Below, in pieces: positions 45,241-56,929 of a stretch of 64,000 nt of DNA. The translations under genes were made by a program, and so were the position numbers. A model generated the notes under the pieces. It did no database searches. It was not told the DNA's origin and worked only from the letters and a program-made list of their open reading frames with translations. Source of the DNA: Apoderus coryli (Eukaryota > Arthropoda > Insecta > Coleoptera > Attelabidae); NCBI GenBank assembly GCA_911728435.2, contig OU452208.1, forward strand, positions 6,448,001-6,512,000, written 5' to 3'. Position 1 is the stretch's first letter, and every line of letters starts with the position of its first letter.

Positions 45241-46779
45241 GAATTGCGGTTCAAGAATAAAAAAAATATTGTTTTTGTGTTTTTAATTGTGATTGTAGAA
45301 ATAAACCAAAATCAGCAACACCATTTTGGTGACTCGTATTGAACATTAATTTCTAGCGTCGCCGTCGTCTTTATATTGCAATCTGAACCTTATACTTTCC
45401 CTCGGCGTCAAACTTAGGGGATTCTTGTGCGACCTCTATGAATTCGAAATGAGTTCTGCCTCACTCAACTCGTTTGAGGGCGGACGACCGACCAAGGGAA
45501 AAGCGGGCCAGCGGAATTGTATAAGGGTCATTTGTAATACATTGTGGTTGTATATGCCCTCCATATACATGATGATTTATAGTTTGTGAAAAAAGGATTG
45601 TGTTGCTGGTGTTATTATTATTTATTTGTTGCCGCTTAAGTAATTAATTAATTAATTATGTTACATAAATAGTTCAGTCTTTAGGACCTCTATAGATTAA
45701 TTTTTTGTCTTTAGGTAAATAAATAAGAAAAAGTGGATTAAGTAAATACAATTAAATTATATATTTTAAGATCACACATTAAGATTCTTGGATGGACTAC
45801 TTTTAGATCAACGGAGCAATGGTATTTATTTATAATTCAAGGCTAATAACTAACTACTTAAATGAATATTTTGGTAAATATAAAAGAGACAAAACTGCTA
45901 ATTACTTTGTATGATGTATGATGTGGTAAAATATGTATAGTAGAAAAATCAATAGCATACATGTAATTCCAAATATAATTTTCCTTTATAAAAACACATC
46001 AAAGGAAAATTAATTCAACAAAAAAAAGAGCGAATTTTCCGCCTATTTGTCCCTACAGTTATTTTTTTTTCTGATTCCTCTTTTCATTTACACAAAGTAA
46101 TATTATATGTATCTGATTGTTTTATGCTTGTTATATCATCCATTAACCTTTCCTGATACACGTGTACAACTTCTATCTGCGTATGTAAATCAACCCCCCT
46201 TAATACTACCCATGATTCACTACACCCTATGCAAATCAGATCATTAAAATTTACCGTGTTGTTAAATACGGATTTGTAGTAAAGAAATAATTGCCGTTAT
46301 ATATTATACAATAGTAATAATAATTAATTTTAAGCATTATAAATTCATGTCGAATCCTGACATTTGAAACGGTCATTATACAGGGCTTATCACAGTTCGT
46401 TTTCACATATTTTCAAGATGTCTGGAGAATAGTAACCGCATTGTCACACAATCTTAGAAAAATAAATAAAAATAGAAGTGGCATAACAAGAAACTAATCA
46501 CAAAAATAATGTTTGTAGCCTACATTACCTTCACATTTTTACTAATAAAATCTAACACTGTTGCCAATTGTTCGTTTTATTCATAGAATCACAACTCGTA
46601 TTTCACATCCCAGTGTAAATTTTTATTAGGGTTGGTCACAGTGTTCTTACATTGCAGAACTATACAATATTTATAATATTTCTTTTTGTATTCGGTTTCC
46701 ATTACATGTTCATAAAATATTTAACGTCAAGAAATCAATCAAATATAATATGATGCACAAAAATACGGTTCTACGGATA
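45241..46779. other. Unassigned, with a GC-rich imperfect palindrome
   Basis: 45360-45530 is GC-richer than its surroundings and holds CCTTATAC and TTTCCCT near its left end and AGGGAAA and GTATAAGG near its right end, a partial hairpin. A 57-codon plus frame runs through it (EFEMSSASLNSFEGG...), not recognised. Otherwise nothing is seen. Confidence 0.35.
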
Positions 46780-46948
46780 TAAATGTGTGGCTACCCCGCG
46801 GAGGGATTTGTTTATATTTACACGTCACGTTGACGTGTGGAGTGCGAGTAGTGCTACGTACAGTTTTATAACGAGAATTAAGTGAATTTTACGAGACTCT
46901 TCTACTTTAATGCATTTGTAGTGTGGAAAACTGAGTTTCCTTTGAATA
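46780..46948 (+). promoter_or_regulatory. Probable 5' region of the THAP gene with a CRE-like palindrome
   Basis: A locally GC-rich stretch (CCCCGCGGAGGG) is followed by CACGTCACGTTGACGTG (46821-46837), a perfect inverted repeat carrying TGACGT half-sites of the bZIP/CRE type, about 110 bp before the start codon. No TATA box stands out. The regulatory role is inferred only from position. Confidence 0.3.
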
Positions 46949-48254
46949 ATGGGGAGAAAAAAGTGCTTAGTTTGCATGTCGAGTGATTTTCCGAGTAAGG
47001 TTACGTGTCACAAGTAAGTACAATGGCGTAGATTTTGGGATTTTGCAGAGATAGTAGTTAACATGAGTTGTTTAAATATACTATACACCTAGTTGCAAAA
47101 TAGATAGTAATATAATAAGCAAAAATAATTGTAAATTCATAATATGCTTTATATTTCATAATTTCTTAATAAATAGTAGCATAATATCATCATACATGTA
47201 TAATGATATGCACAGACCTTTAAGTAAGTACCTTACGAAAAAGAGAAGATATGGGATGTGGTGCAAGTGGGCATTACGATACTATATATTCTAGCATAGC
47301 ATAGCATAGCACTTATTCATGTTTTATTTATAGTATAGTACAATAATTCTTGTAGGCTTCGCAGTGATCAAGCCGTTAGAAGAGAGTGGTGTACTTCTCT
47401 TGGTTTAAGTTTTGAAAGGGTCACTAAAAGTTCTTATGTTTGCTCACAACATTTCAACCAGAGAGACATTAGAATTTTTGGAACACAAACATGCATATCG
47501 CACACAGCCATTCCTGTTCGCTATGTTCAGTAAGTTAATATTTTTGTGCGATTAGAAATATTACAATTTATTGAAAATATTTTTTAACTCTGGATTATCG
47601 TCTACAGCTGAGGTTGCAAAAAATATGACATAAATGTAAACAAATAAACCATCAGCCATAGTGGTGTGCTTTCTCGTTAGTGTACTAATTTGTAAAAGTA
47701 AAACTGAACCGCAACCTGTGAAAGTTTGTATGTAATTGTCGTGAATGTGTGGAGATTTGAAAACTATCAATAACCGTGCTGGCCAGCCTATCAGACCAAC
47801 CATCGAACATCAAGGTAAGTCCTTAAGGCCCGTTTATCGGTTAAATTAACCCAGATAAATTCAATATATAACTGCCTATGGTCCATATTTCTCTCACGAT
47901 CTGAGTTATCACAGAACATTTTGGAAATTAGAAAAATGAAAAGGATGAAGATATTTGGGAAAGAAAGAAAATAATTTTAAAGGGAAATTACATAAATGAG
48001 ACGCATACAATAAGAGTGGACGCAACAGCCAGTTCTTCAGAATTTCTGTCTGTGTCCGAAGTTGAGGATGAAAAGTATGTGCAAAACTATTCTTATCACA
48101 TACATACTGGTCACCGCAACAATGAATTAAAATTTGTGTTGTTTTTTTTTTCAGCGCGACCCAGCATAATGTGGAGGTCATGGACACATTAACAGCAAGT
48201 TCCTCTGAAACCCTATCAGTCTCAGAAATTGAAAAAGAAAAATATGCACATTAA
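46949..48254 (+). CDS. Small THAP zinc-finger protein, five exons
   Basis: Exons by my reading: 46949-47013, 47356-47529, 47787-47814 (28 nt), 47932-48074 and 48155-48254. They total 510 nt, 169 residues plus stop, with compatible phases (2, 2, 0, 2). All introns are GT-AG, and the donors are GTAAGTA, GTAAGT, GTAAGT and GTATGT. The N-terminus is a THAP DNA-binding domain: C6-x2-C9, W33, C51-x2-H54 (SSYVCSQHF) and an AIPVRY motif (73-78) in place of the AVPTIF box. The tail is acidic/Ser-rich and contains TASSSEFLSVSEVE and TASSSETLSVSEIE, one repeat per exon in the last two exons. THAP proteins bind DNA in the nucleus and some derive from P-element transposases. The domain is solid. The microexon and exon-4 acceptor (weak pyrimidine tract) are inferred from reading frame. 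Confidence 0.65.
47290..47312. repeat. (TAGCA)n microsatellite in THAP intron 1
   Basis: Four tandem TAGCA units within the first intron. Confidence 0.7.
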
Positions 48255-48379
48255 ACAGATTCAGCTTCTCAGGTCTAGGACAGATAAACTAAGTTTTTTG
48301 AGTTGGTTTCATAATAATTTTCATCTTGTCTAAACTCGGTAGAAACAGATTCAGTTTCTCAGGTCTAGGAAAGATAAAC
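48253..48379 (+). repeat. 36-bp direct repeat overlapping the THAP stop codon
   Basis: AACAGATTCAGCTTCTCAGG plus 16 bp more at 48253-48288 recurs at 48344-48379 with two or three differences. In frame it encodes TDS(A/V)SQV, resembling the Ser-rich TASSSE..SVSE repeats of the protein. The 3' UTR may thus hold decayed former coding repeats. Confidence 0.6.
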
Positions 48380-49960
48380 GATTCATTTCAAATATGGTTT
48401 CTTATAATTAGTAAATGTTACAACAAAAATTCATAATTATATACCTTTGCATTTAATAATAAATATTTTCATAATATAGAAAGTGTTTCCTTTTAATCCC
48501 AGACATATATTATTTAATCAATTATATTTGAAAAAAATGCGACAGTTCCTGCGTAGGTATGTATTTATTATTGAAAACTACAACCACGATTTCAAAAGAA
48601 TTATACTACGCCACTGGCTTTTGTTGCACTCCTTCTGTCATTAAAAAGTAAATATTGACCTTTATGTTATGAAGACAAACATTGAAATTAGATGACATTT
48701 CTATTTTTATTTATTTTTCTGAGCACACAATAATTAACAAATATTTATTAGAAACATTCAGTAATTTTAATGCGGCAAAAATTTCGAGCAATCATCATTA
48801 TATCTCCTAATTACAAAATAAAACTATACATACTTACAATATGTTGCTTAATTATCAAGCATACTTTTTAATTATACTATAATATAACAGAGAGTCATAA
48901 GAGTGGAAACATAGGTACTTTACGTTACTTCCACAATATATTTAATGCAGTGTTTCCCCCTTTCGGTCATATAATAAAAAGGCGTGAAAATGCAGACAGT
49001 AAAAATGCTTTCTCTAGCATAATAAACGGGCACGACAAAAATTTTCAACGCTAATTAGGAAACATTCTGCTAAAACGACTTGATTTAGATGAGGCTATAT
49101 TAATTTCTATTTAAAACTGTGCTAAAAAAGTCATTTGCAACAGGAAATTGAAAATAGATGAGTTTAAATTTGTCAAAGTTGTCAGAGAAATTTACACGCC
49201 TAATTCTAATCTTAATCTCATCTAAAAGACAAAGTCATCTTTGAGATATTACAATCTTCATGTAACAATAAAAATGTCCATATAAATAAAGCAAACAAAA
49301 CACATATCACCACCTGCTGTTGCGGTTTATACACAAACACCATTTAAAAACCTATCTCCTATATCGGAGCGACATGACAGGAGACAGCGAAGCGCCAGAA
49401 GGCATTTGACTCAGACTTAAATCATCCACCTGTACCTATATACTATCTATAATACACAACATCCTCCCTATCACTGTGTACGTAGAACTTCTCTTTCAAA
49501 TATTTACATACAAATAAGTCGCGCGATGTGTTCAGTGCTCTCTGGCACCACCTTCAACCCCTCGGGATAGGGGTTGGTCGTGATACGTATATAGGAGTAT
49601 GTGTTGAATATCGGGGCTTGTTTGTCAACGTATTTGAAAAGGGGTGACGATACATTATAGGTTTGTCAAGTAGTGTATTTGTTGTTTAGGGTTTTAGAAA
49701 GGCCGAACGGATATTAAAGGTGGAATAGATCTTGGTTGAGGTATTTGATAATATGATGAAGCATTGCAATAATTTGTCCAGAAGACTTGCTAAAAAAATG
49801 TGATTAATATCACCGCATACTCTCCGCAATAATAATTTGGAAGTTCTTGAAGATTTATTTGAATTTATGTGATGGGGAAGAATCTCCAAATAATAAAATT
49901 AGAAAACTGTTATTAGTTTGTCGTTTTCTTTGTTTCACTTTTTTACGATTTTAAAAGTTC
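48380..49960. other. Unassigned AT-rich stretch
   Basis: No gene or repeat recognised beyond the THAP gene's likely 3' UTR. Confidence 0.4.
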
Positions 49961-49964
49961 AATA

Positions 49965-51080
49965 CGAGGGTTGCCTTTTATATTTCGGGATTAGAGAACA
50001 AAAACAAATATTAATAATCGAAAATCACTTTATTGTTTTTCAAAATATTCCCCATGAAGATGTAATACACTTTTGCATGCGTTTGAACCAATTGTCGAAG
50101 AACTTTTGCCACTCTGATTGAGGTATCTCCAAAACATGCATTCTGAATGCAGCAACCGCTTCTTCAGGTGTCGAAAAACGTTGGCCTCTCAGTTTGTTTT
50201 TTACGTACGGGAATAAAAATAAGTCATTCGGTGCCAAGTCAGGACTATACGGCGGATGACTCATCAAATCGATGTTTTGGGTGCTCAAAAATGCAGTTGT
50301 TTGAGCCGATGTGTGAGAGCTTGCATTGTCGTGGTGAAGAGAGATCCGTCTTCGGCGGTTGGTTTTCCTGATTTCTTGGAAGACAACTGGCAAACAAATG
50401 GTTGTGGACCACTCAGAATTGACTGCTCTTCGTTGTTCTAGTGGTACGGTTGCGACATGTCCAGTTTTTCCGAAAAAACAGGCGACCATTTGCTTGGAAG
50501 TGCTTCGTGCGCGAAGAACTTTTGTTGGATTTGGCTCAGCTTGAAACACCCATACAGTCGACTGCTGTTTACTTTCGGGCTCATACGCGTAAATCCACGA
50601 TTCATCACCTGTCACGATGTCATAGACGTGTTTCGAAGCACCGCGATCGTATTTTTTGAGCATTTCTTTCGACCAATCGACACGAGCCTTTTTTTGAGCC
50701 ATTGACAAATTGTGTGGCATCCAATGCGAACAAAAATTTTTGACAGTCAAATGTTTATGCAATATTGAATGTATGCTGGTCCCACTAATGACTAAGGTTG
50801 TCTCAATCTCTTGAATGGTCACATGACGATCTTGCCAAAATTGAGTTAATCCACGTCGAAAGTTGTAAAAAATAATCGCACAAAAATGTTCACGATTTAA
50901 TTCCATTTTTGGGTAGAGATGAATCTTTTAAGATACTGTAAACAACACAAATAGGGCTCGTATGTCAAAACGTTCTGAGTACGTATAACCTCAAAAATGT
51001 CGAAATTTCCGATAGAGCTGTCAGTTGCCAGATTGCAACATCAGGGTTGCCAAATCCCGAAATATAAAAGGCAACCCTCG
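49965..51080 (-). mobile_element. Mariner element copy 3, both TIRs intact, internal deletion
   Basis: Perfect 28-bp terminal inverted repeats beginning CGAGGGTTGCCTTTTATATT, with TA on both sides (49963-49964 and 51081-51082). At 1116 bp it is about 170 bp shorter than copy 2. The missing part is the first helix-turn-helix coding region. Termini suitable for mobilisation in trans make this the best-preserved end pair of the three copies. Confidence 0.93.
50040..50906 (-). pseudogene. Mariner transposase, DD34D type, internally deleted but in frame
   Basis: One 288-codon frame. MELNREHFCAIIFYNFRRGL is joined to WQDRHVTIQEIETTL, so the segment with MDELN...VRELIL (about 50-60 residues, first helix-turn-helix) is gone without a frameshift. 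The catalytic triad is intact: GDESW (about 50605), HHDNA (50322-50335) and APND (50224-50235), with 34 residues between the second and third Asp. The C-terminus differs from copy 2 (CITSSWGIF against SIDLHGEYFEKQ) through a late frame change. It might retain a catalytic fold, but DNA binding should be lost. Confidence 0.85.
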
Positions 51081-51082
51081 TA

Positions 51083-52375
51083 AGTATGCATTGAGAGACT
51101 ATAATGAATTTAGTTTTGAATGAGTTCCTATGAGCCATGGATTTCAAGAAGGAACTAAATGCTACTGTTCGTTAGATGATTGAGAGGAGGATAACCTAGT
51201 GACTTAGCAAACACAACCCTAAACAATATAGAGTTCCAAAGAAGTTAAATGATATTACAACTGGTGATGAAGCTTATCTTTCGTACCAAGAGTAATTCCT
51301 CGTTCACCTTTTAATTATTTAGCAAAATCAGCAAATTATTCATCAATTACCTACTGGCTTTTATAAAATATCACATGAAACTTTTATTGTTCTTCCGTTT
51401 GAATTATTAAAATTCAAACAGTAGTAACAGTCAAATAGGTCTAAGTAGAGGCGCTTATTTAGACATCCTGTATAACACACATTCGTATTTCCGCGCTCGC
51501 TGTGTAAAAGCGATAACAAATAACTGAAGCCAAATTAGCCCAAGTTCGCCTCCAATCCTAATAAAAACCACTGAAACATCAAAATTAATTAACCGGGAGC
51601 ATGTATAAAACCTTCTTCTGTCTACCCTGGCCGCATAGGCATCGATAAATCTCAGTGTAGAAGAGAGATAGAATGATAAACCAAGACGCAGTCAATGATG
51701 CGGACGGCATTGACGAATTTAAGACAAATGATTCAGTTTTTCAGGCGGGCGGCTGTCTTTTCTTGTGGAGAGAAAATACCGCGTAAAAAGCATGAGGATT
51801 GAATAGACGGACATCCATTAAGGGTTGATATATTATTGTAGTGATTTTTTACATTTTCATTTAGTGTTTTGTTTATTAGGTTTATCTTGTGAATAATTTA
51901 TACAGTAGACAGTTTTAATCGATGATGTTCCAGATGATTACACCATATTGTTTTTTTCTTTAAGCCTTACAATCATAATTCTTCAAGCCTGTGTGCCGTT
52001 TTGGTCTCTAAGTAAGTGTATGTTTACAATCCCGAGCACCTTTAGATGTAAGGACTTCTAAATTAAAAGAAAAACGCTACGAAGTGTGCCTATCTATCGT
52101 TGTGCGAACTGAACCATATAGATTTTAATTATCATCAAAGCTTTTGAATGATGATCAAAGTTTTGACAACAGATGATGATGGAATTTGTGTTCTTTTAGA
52201 GAGCATAGATACATCTGGTCATCCCCATACAGTCAGCTCTATCTTGCCGAATTGGCTATTAACTCCATAAATAATTGCAAAAATGAATATAACTGTTAAG
52301 TTACCAGTATTGGGATAGATAACGCGAGCAACATGGTCAGTATGAAGAAAAAAATTGGCGATTAGCAGGCATTGA
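51083..52375. other. Unassigned stretch
   Basis: No recognisable gene. CATCCTGTATAACAC at about 51465 resembles a solo end of the CAGGGTG miniature elements. Confidence 0.4.
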
Positions 52376-52530
52376 TATCGAAACCTGTTTTCCTAATGAT
52401 GGGGTTGTGAAATTTAGGCAAGACAATGAGATTATGAAGAGCTATCTGTTTAAAAAGCTATCTAGTAAATTTGAAATTTAGAGCCACTTAACAGAATACG
52501 AAGATAATGAGCAAGGCTAACGTCACAAAT
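52376..52530 (-). repeat. Dispersed coding-like repeat, copy 4
   Basis: The minus strand gives KQIALHNLIVLPKFHNPI then IRKTGFDINAC and a stop, the same peptide as the copies at 3-257 and 35180-35450. DNA identity is patchy outside this block. Confidence 0.5.
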
Positions 52531-53199
52531 GGCGTACTGCAACGAGCAACAATTTTAGGACTCACTGAAATGCCTCCAACTACTAGACGACCCTAAGGCA
52601 TAAAGACAAAAAATAAATTCAAGCTGTCCTTGACTTGTGACAAAACGCATGCAGTAGTAATTCGTGTTAAACTCACCTAATTACGTACACTGATGTGACT
52701 GCCATAAGTTTGGACTATTGAAACGGCTATGGAAAGGATAATGATTGTTCTGACAATCAGTTGGAACAGGGTTGTTAGGGGGAGAAAATGGCAACAAACA
52801 AAAAGAGCTAATGCTTTGAGGAAATTTGAATATTTCTTTTAAAGTAAGGAAGCGGAGATATTGTGTTTTAGAACTTCACATCGTTGAGATGCCCCGTATA
52901 AGTAATTTAGAAAGAGACATTTGCTTGTCTGTGAATGCAATATCTCAACAAGTATGGAAATGTATATGGCGTAGGAATATTGTTCGCTTTGTATGTGCAG
53001 GTGTTATTGAGGTGAATTTCAACAATTTTGTCAAGCAAGCTGTACGTATCCTCTCATGAAAGGAGCTGTATAGCTATAGATATGCAATCGTATATATGTT
53101 TCATGTGGACACATATATTACTTTTCAAGAGACGGTAAAAAGTGTATGGAAGGTTTTGTTAACTTACCGCAGCTTTCAAAGAAACTAAAACTGGTATAT
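52531..53199. other. Unassigned stretch
   Basis: A 77-codon plus frame at 52826-53059 has no recognised family. Nothing else is seen. Confidence 0.35.
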
Positions 53200-53850
53200 T
53201 AAAAATATTATATATACCGATGCATCGCATTTTGTGCTTAATTATTGAGTAGTATACCCTATCAAAAGCCTTCACGAAGTCAGTATAAATCACGTCCATT
53301 TACACACCTTCCCCAACAGCTGGAACAACCCCTAGTTGAAAAGATGCAACAGTCGACTGAGTTGGATGCGATTCTTTACTTGGTTGAACAAAGAGCCTCC
53401 TAAAATTGGAGAGAAATGATATGGGACGATGGTTTTCTAAATACGCTGCATCTCCAAACTTAAGAACAGGACATATTCGTGCGAGTTTAATAACTTGATG
53501 AGGCTTCACAAAGGCATGCGCGCAATCAATAACCACGAAAGCCGATATGTTATCCACCCCAGTAGTCAATTTAGGTTTAAGGTTTAGCAAGCCACATAGA
53601 ACATCCTCCTCAATCAGAAAACCTACAGAAATTAGATCGCAGGCTCAGCATAGCTTCCAAGTGAGGATTCGATATAAACACTCTGAAATAATGTGGCAAA
53701 TGCGTTCATGCACCACTCATTAGTTCCAGGAATGCGTGACCTGCGCTTTTTGTCTTGGATATATCGCCAAAATTCCTTCCATAATATTGTCAACTATTTT
53801 ACCGAGCTTTTGGGGAAGAGCCTATGACATGACCCGGGTTTCCGTGATAC
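53200..53850 (-). pseudogene. Non-LTR RT N-terminal part (linker and fingers)
   Basis: Minus strand from about 53840: a linker before the RT (TLFQSVYI, GSYAEPAI), then LLNLKPKLTTGVDNISAFVV. ARICPVLKFGDAAYLENHRP, then ISFLSNFRRLF and, after a frame change, VIYTDFVKAFDRV (about 53295-53255) follow. Motif A (DFxKAFD) is reached but the FADD box is not. It is a 3'-truncated or internally broken copy, complementary in extent to the tail-only fragments elsewhere. Confidence 0.7.
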
Positions 53851-54424
53851 AAAAACGAATATTACGAATAATTTTTTAAAATATTTCGTGTCCTGTAGAT
53901 ATATATTTCACTGTTAAGCTCGAGGGTAAAAGGACGAAATAAAGTTATAACACTTTATGTAAAAGTCAGCACTTTTTTCACTAAAATTGGATAAACAATT
54001 GAATAATTCCCGTTTCTGGAGAAGTTTTGGATGGAAAAATATTCTGTACAACAACTAATGAGTTTCATATACTTATCTTACTCGTAGTAACTCCAATCAG
54101 GTCACTTTTTGTACAATATACACGGCCGATATACGCGCAATATAATACTAGTTGTGGTACAAGTGAACTCCAATAACATTAAGTGACAAGGTGGCGTCAC
54201 ACACCTTCTGCAGGGCAGTATTGGATTGTCATCTATGGTGAATGTACGGGAGTCTATTTTAAAGGAGATATCTTCGTAGATTCAAGAGATAATACAACGT
54301 ACTGATTGTACTCTTTCACGGTTTATTGATTTCTTATTAGTAAATAAATTCTGAATTAGCTTTTTTGTTTTAAAATTATGGAATTTATAATAATGTTATT
54401 TGCAGCAAAAACAACTTCAAGATC
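53851..54424. other. Unassigned stretch
   Basis: Nothing recognised. Confidence 0.4.
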
Positions 54425-55445
54425 TACACTGCTCAAAAAAATTAAAGGAACACTTTTGTATAACCTTGTAACTTATTATATTAGCACGAATGACTATTTG
54501 GCATCTTCTTGGCATACTTCTCACGAGCCTTTGAATGTCTTCCTGTGATATACTGTCCCACTCTTCGATTAGGGCTTCTCTTAATTGCTGAAGGGTTTGA
54601 GGTGGATTTGAACGACGTTGAACCCGTCTGTCCAATATATCGCATAAGGGTTCAATTGGATTGACGTCAGGGCTTATCGCTGGCCAATCGATTTAACGAA
54701 TCTCATGCCCGTTAAGAAAATCTATAGTAATCGCAGCCTTCCATTATCCTATACCATATGCTGCAGGAATGACCTGATCTAACAGACTGATATCTATATA
54801 TCTTGCAGCTGTAAGACTTCCCAGTATCACTTCAAGATCGGTTTTTGGGTCCAAACTTATTCCACCTCAGACCATTATCGGACCATCTCCAAATCTGGAT
54901 ACTTCTTGTACAGCAGTAGTGGATTATCGTTCATTCGAACGTCTATACACACGCAATCGGTCATCACAACGAGTGAGATGAAATCTTGATGCGTCGGTCA
55001 ATAGTACTGGCCTCCATGGTCGAAGTTGCCATCACAAATGTTCACGAGCAAAGTTTATTCGCATAGTTTTATGATGTCGAGTTAAAACAGGTTTTCGTAC
55101 CGGCTTTCTTGGTTTTAAATCTCCTTCCCGTAACCTGTTTCTAACAGTCTGGTTAGAAATGGTTACGTGATGAGCCATCCTAAGTGTACTTTGAAGATCT
55201 TTTGCTGTCGCTATTCGTTTTCGCAAAGAAGAAACTACTAAATATCGGTTCTGAATTTGTGTAGTTTTGCGATTCTGACCTTATCCGGTTTGTCTTTTAT
55301 ATCGTCCAGTCTCTCTATAGCGATTTTACACACGTTTTATCACTGACATACTGCGATTAGAATGTCTAGCTACTTGTCGATTTTTTACACCAACTCCAAC
55401 TAAAGCTATAGCTCGAGTGACTTCTATCTCGCTAAGATCTCTCAT
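54417..55445 (-). pseudogene. Tc1-like transposase with several nonsense codons
   Basis: From the ATG at 55445, MRDLSEIEVTRAIALVGVGV opens a paired-type DNA-binding domain (RQVARHSNRS, NRYRETGRYKRQTG). It continues in a single frame of about 342 codons, the normal Tc1 length, interrupted by roughly seven stops. The middle reads KDLQSTLRMAHHVTISNQTV and LLTDASRF (first Asp kept, following Glu changed to Ala). The segment that should hold the second Asp is garbled, while SPDVNPIEPLCDIL keeps the final Glu. The C-terminus is ALIEEWDSISQEDIQRLVRS then MPRRCQIVI, after which the frame runs into the terminal repeat. Two stops replace conserved Trp (VWNRYRETG, MVWGGI). Confidence 0.88.
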
Positions 55446-55735
55446 TTTGACAGATAATGAATTCAAAAACTACAAACTGTCATGCCGTTTCCCGATGACG
55501 CTCTCTAAGCCTGCCGCGACATAAAACCTAAATGTGAATATTTTCATAATCACTTTATTTCTTGTACCTGCTGTGGAATATTAAACTTATCTCGAAATAA
55601 TCAGCATAATCACGTTTATTTTTTAACAAATCAAAAAAATAAAATGTAAAAATATAATTTTCATTTGTTAATAACAGCAAGCCAAAAAAATTACAGGGTT
55701 ATCCAAAAGTGCTCCTTTAATTTTTTTGAGCAGTG
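54427..55735 (-). mobile_element. Tc1-like element with complete termini
   Basis: 1309 bp between TA dinucleotides (54425-54426 and 55736-55737). Terminal inverted repeats start CACTGCTCAAAAAAATTAAA and extend about 32 bp with one mismatch. One decayed transposase gene lies inside. The family's usual size is 1.3 kb, so nothing large is missing. Confidence 0.9.
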
Positions 55736-55737
55736 TA

Positions 55738-56900
55738 TATTATAGCAGTAGTATAGTTTTAGTCTCATTTTTGGATATGGTTGAGACAGGCCGAAATTTA
55801 GTTTTTTGTGGAAAAGTCCATAAATTTGTGAAGATTTTTTATTATTTCTGTTTGGTATCTGTTAAACTAATTTTCATAATATTATTATGACTTTTTTGTG
55901 CGTTGAGGTAGATAATTGGGTTTCGGACCTGTTAGACAGTAATGTATTATTATTATTATTTCAACAAAGACTTCCCGGCAAAGAAATTGATAGTTGCCAT
56001 CGTAGTGGTGTTTCTTCTTTTTTTCTCTCAATATACCACACATATTAATGAATGAGAAACTCAAATTTATAACTCAAACAATTAGCCAAATGTCAGCGTA
56101 ATGCTTAATTCCCCGGTACTAAACTTTAAAAAAGTTTAACAATTTATTACATACTAATGATTTCTACGTGTGTAAAGTTAACTGGCAGGGAATTTTATTC
56201 TGAAATTCGACCCAAATTACGTCAAAACCACATAAATCATACAACCGTAATAATAATGCAGCATAGATAGCATCCAAAACCTCACAAAAGTACCTACAAA
56301 AAAATAGTGAGTATATATATATATATATATATATATATGGTTGTGAGAAAGAGAGAAAACGAAAGAGGCACTTTTAAAAAACCGTCGTCATTTATTTTCC
56401 TGACGCGCTTTTCTTTGTGAAAATGAAATTTCCTGCAAATGGCGAAACGCCCTGAGGGTCGTTATCGTTTCTTTAGTATTTTTAATGGTATGAAGTTCCT
56501 CGGTCATTCACATACACATATCCCTTTTATCTGTTTAAGGGTCTTTTGTTGTTACATTTTAGAATCGGGGGAGTATTGAGTGATCGGAAGTAGTAGGATG
56601 AACTTGAAAATTAATTAAATGTTTGCTGGAAATAATTAAATGGAATTAAGGCGCATTATTTGAGTGCGCGTGAGACAAATCCCAGTGAGATACAGACCAA
56701 ACAGATGAATATTTAATATTTTGAATACAAACGGACGGCACACACAGACCAAACGTATTGTAGAAAAAACTTAAACAGTTGATTCATTGACAAAGGTCGG
56801 ACTGGAAGCTCATAACAGATTCTATGAAATTTTGCTCTCTCAATTTCAAGGAGGAAGAACATTTGTACAAAGATACGTTAATTGTTTTGACTTTACCTGC
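55738..56900. other. Unassigned, with a (TA)n microsatellite
   Basis: (TA)n at 56310-56338. The rest holds no gene. CGAAACGCCCTGAGGG near 56443 loosely resembles PLE-type GAAAC boxes but lacks the partner. Confidence 0.4.
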
Positions 56901-56929
56901 GCAGTATGTCCATGTATCTTAATTATAGT

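Noticed and set aside
47561..47803. Minus-strand frame antisense to the THAP gene
   Set aside because: It covers an intron and microexon of the better supported plus-strand gene and has no motif.
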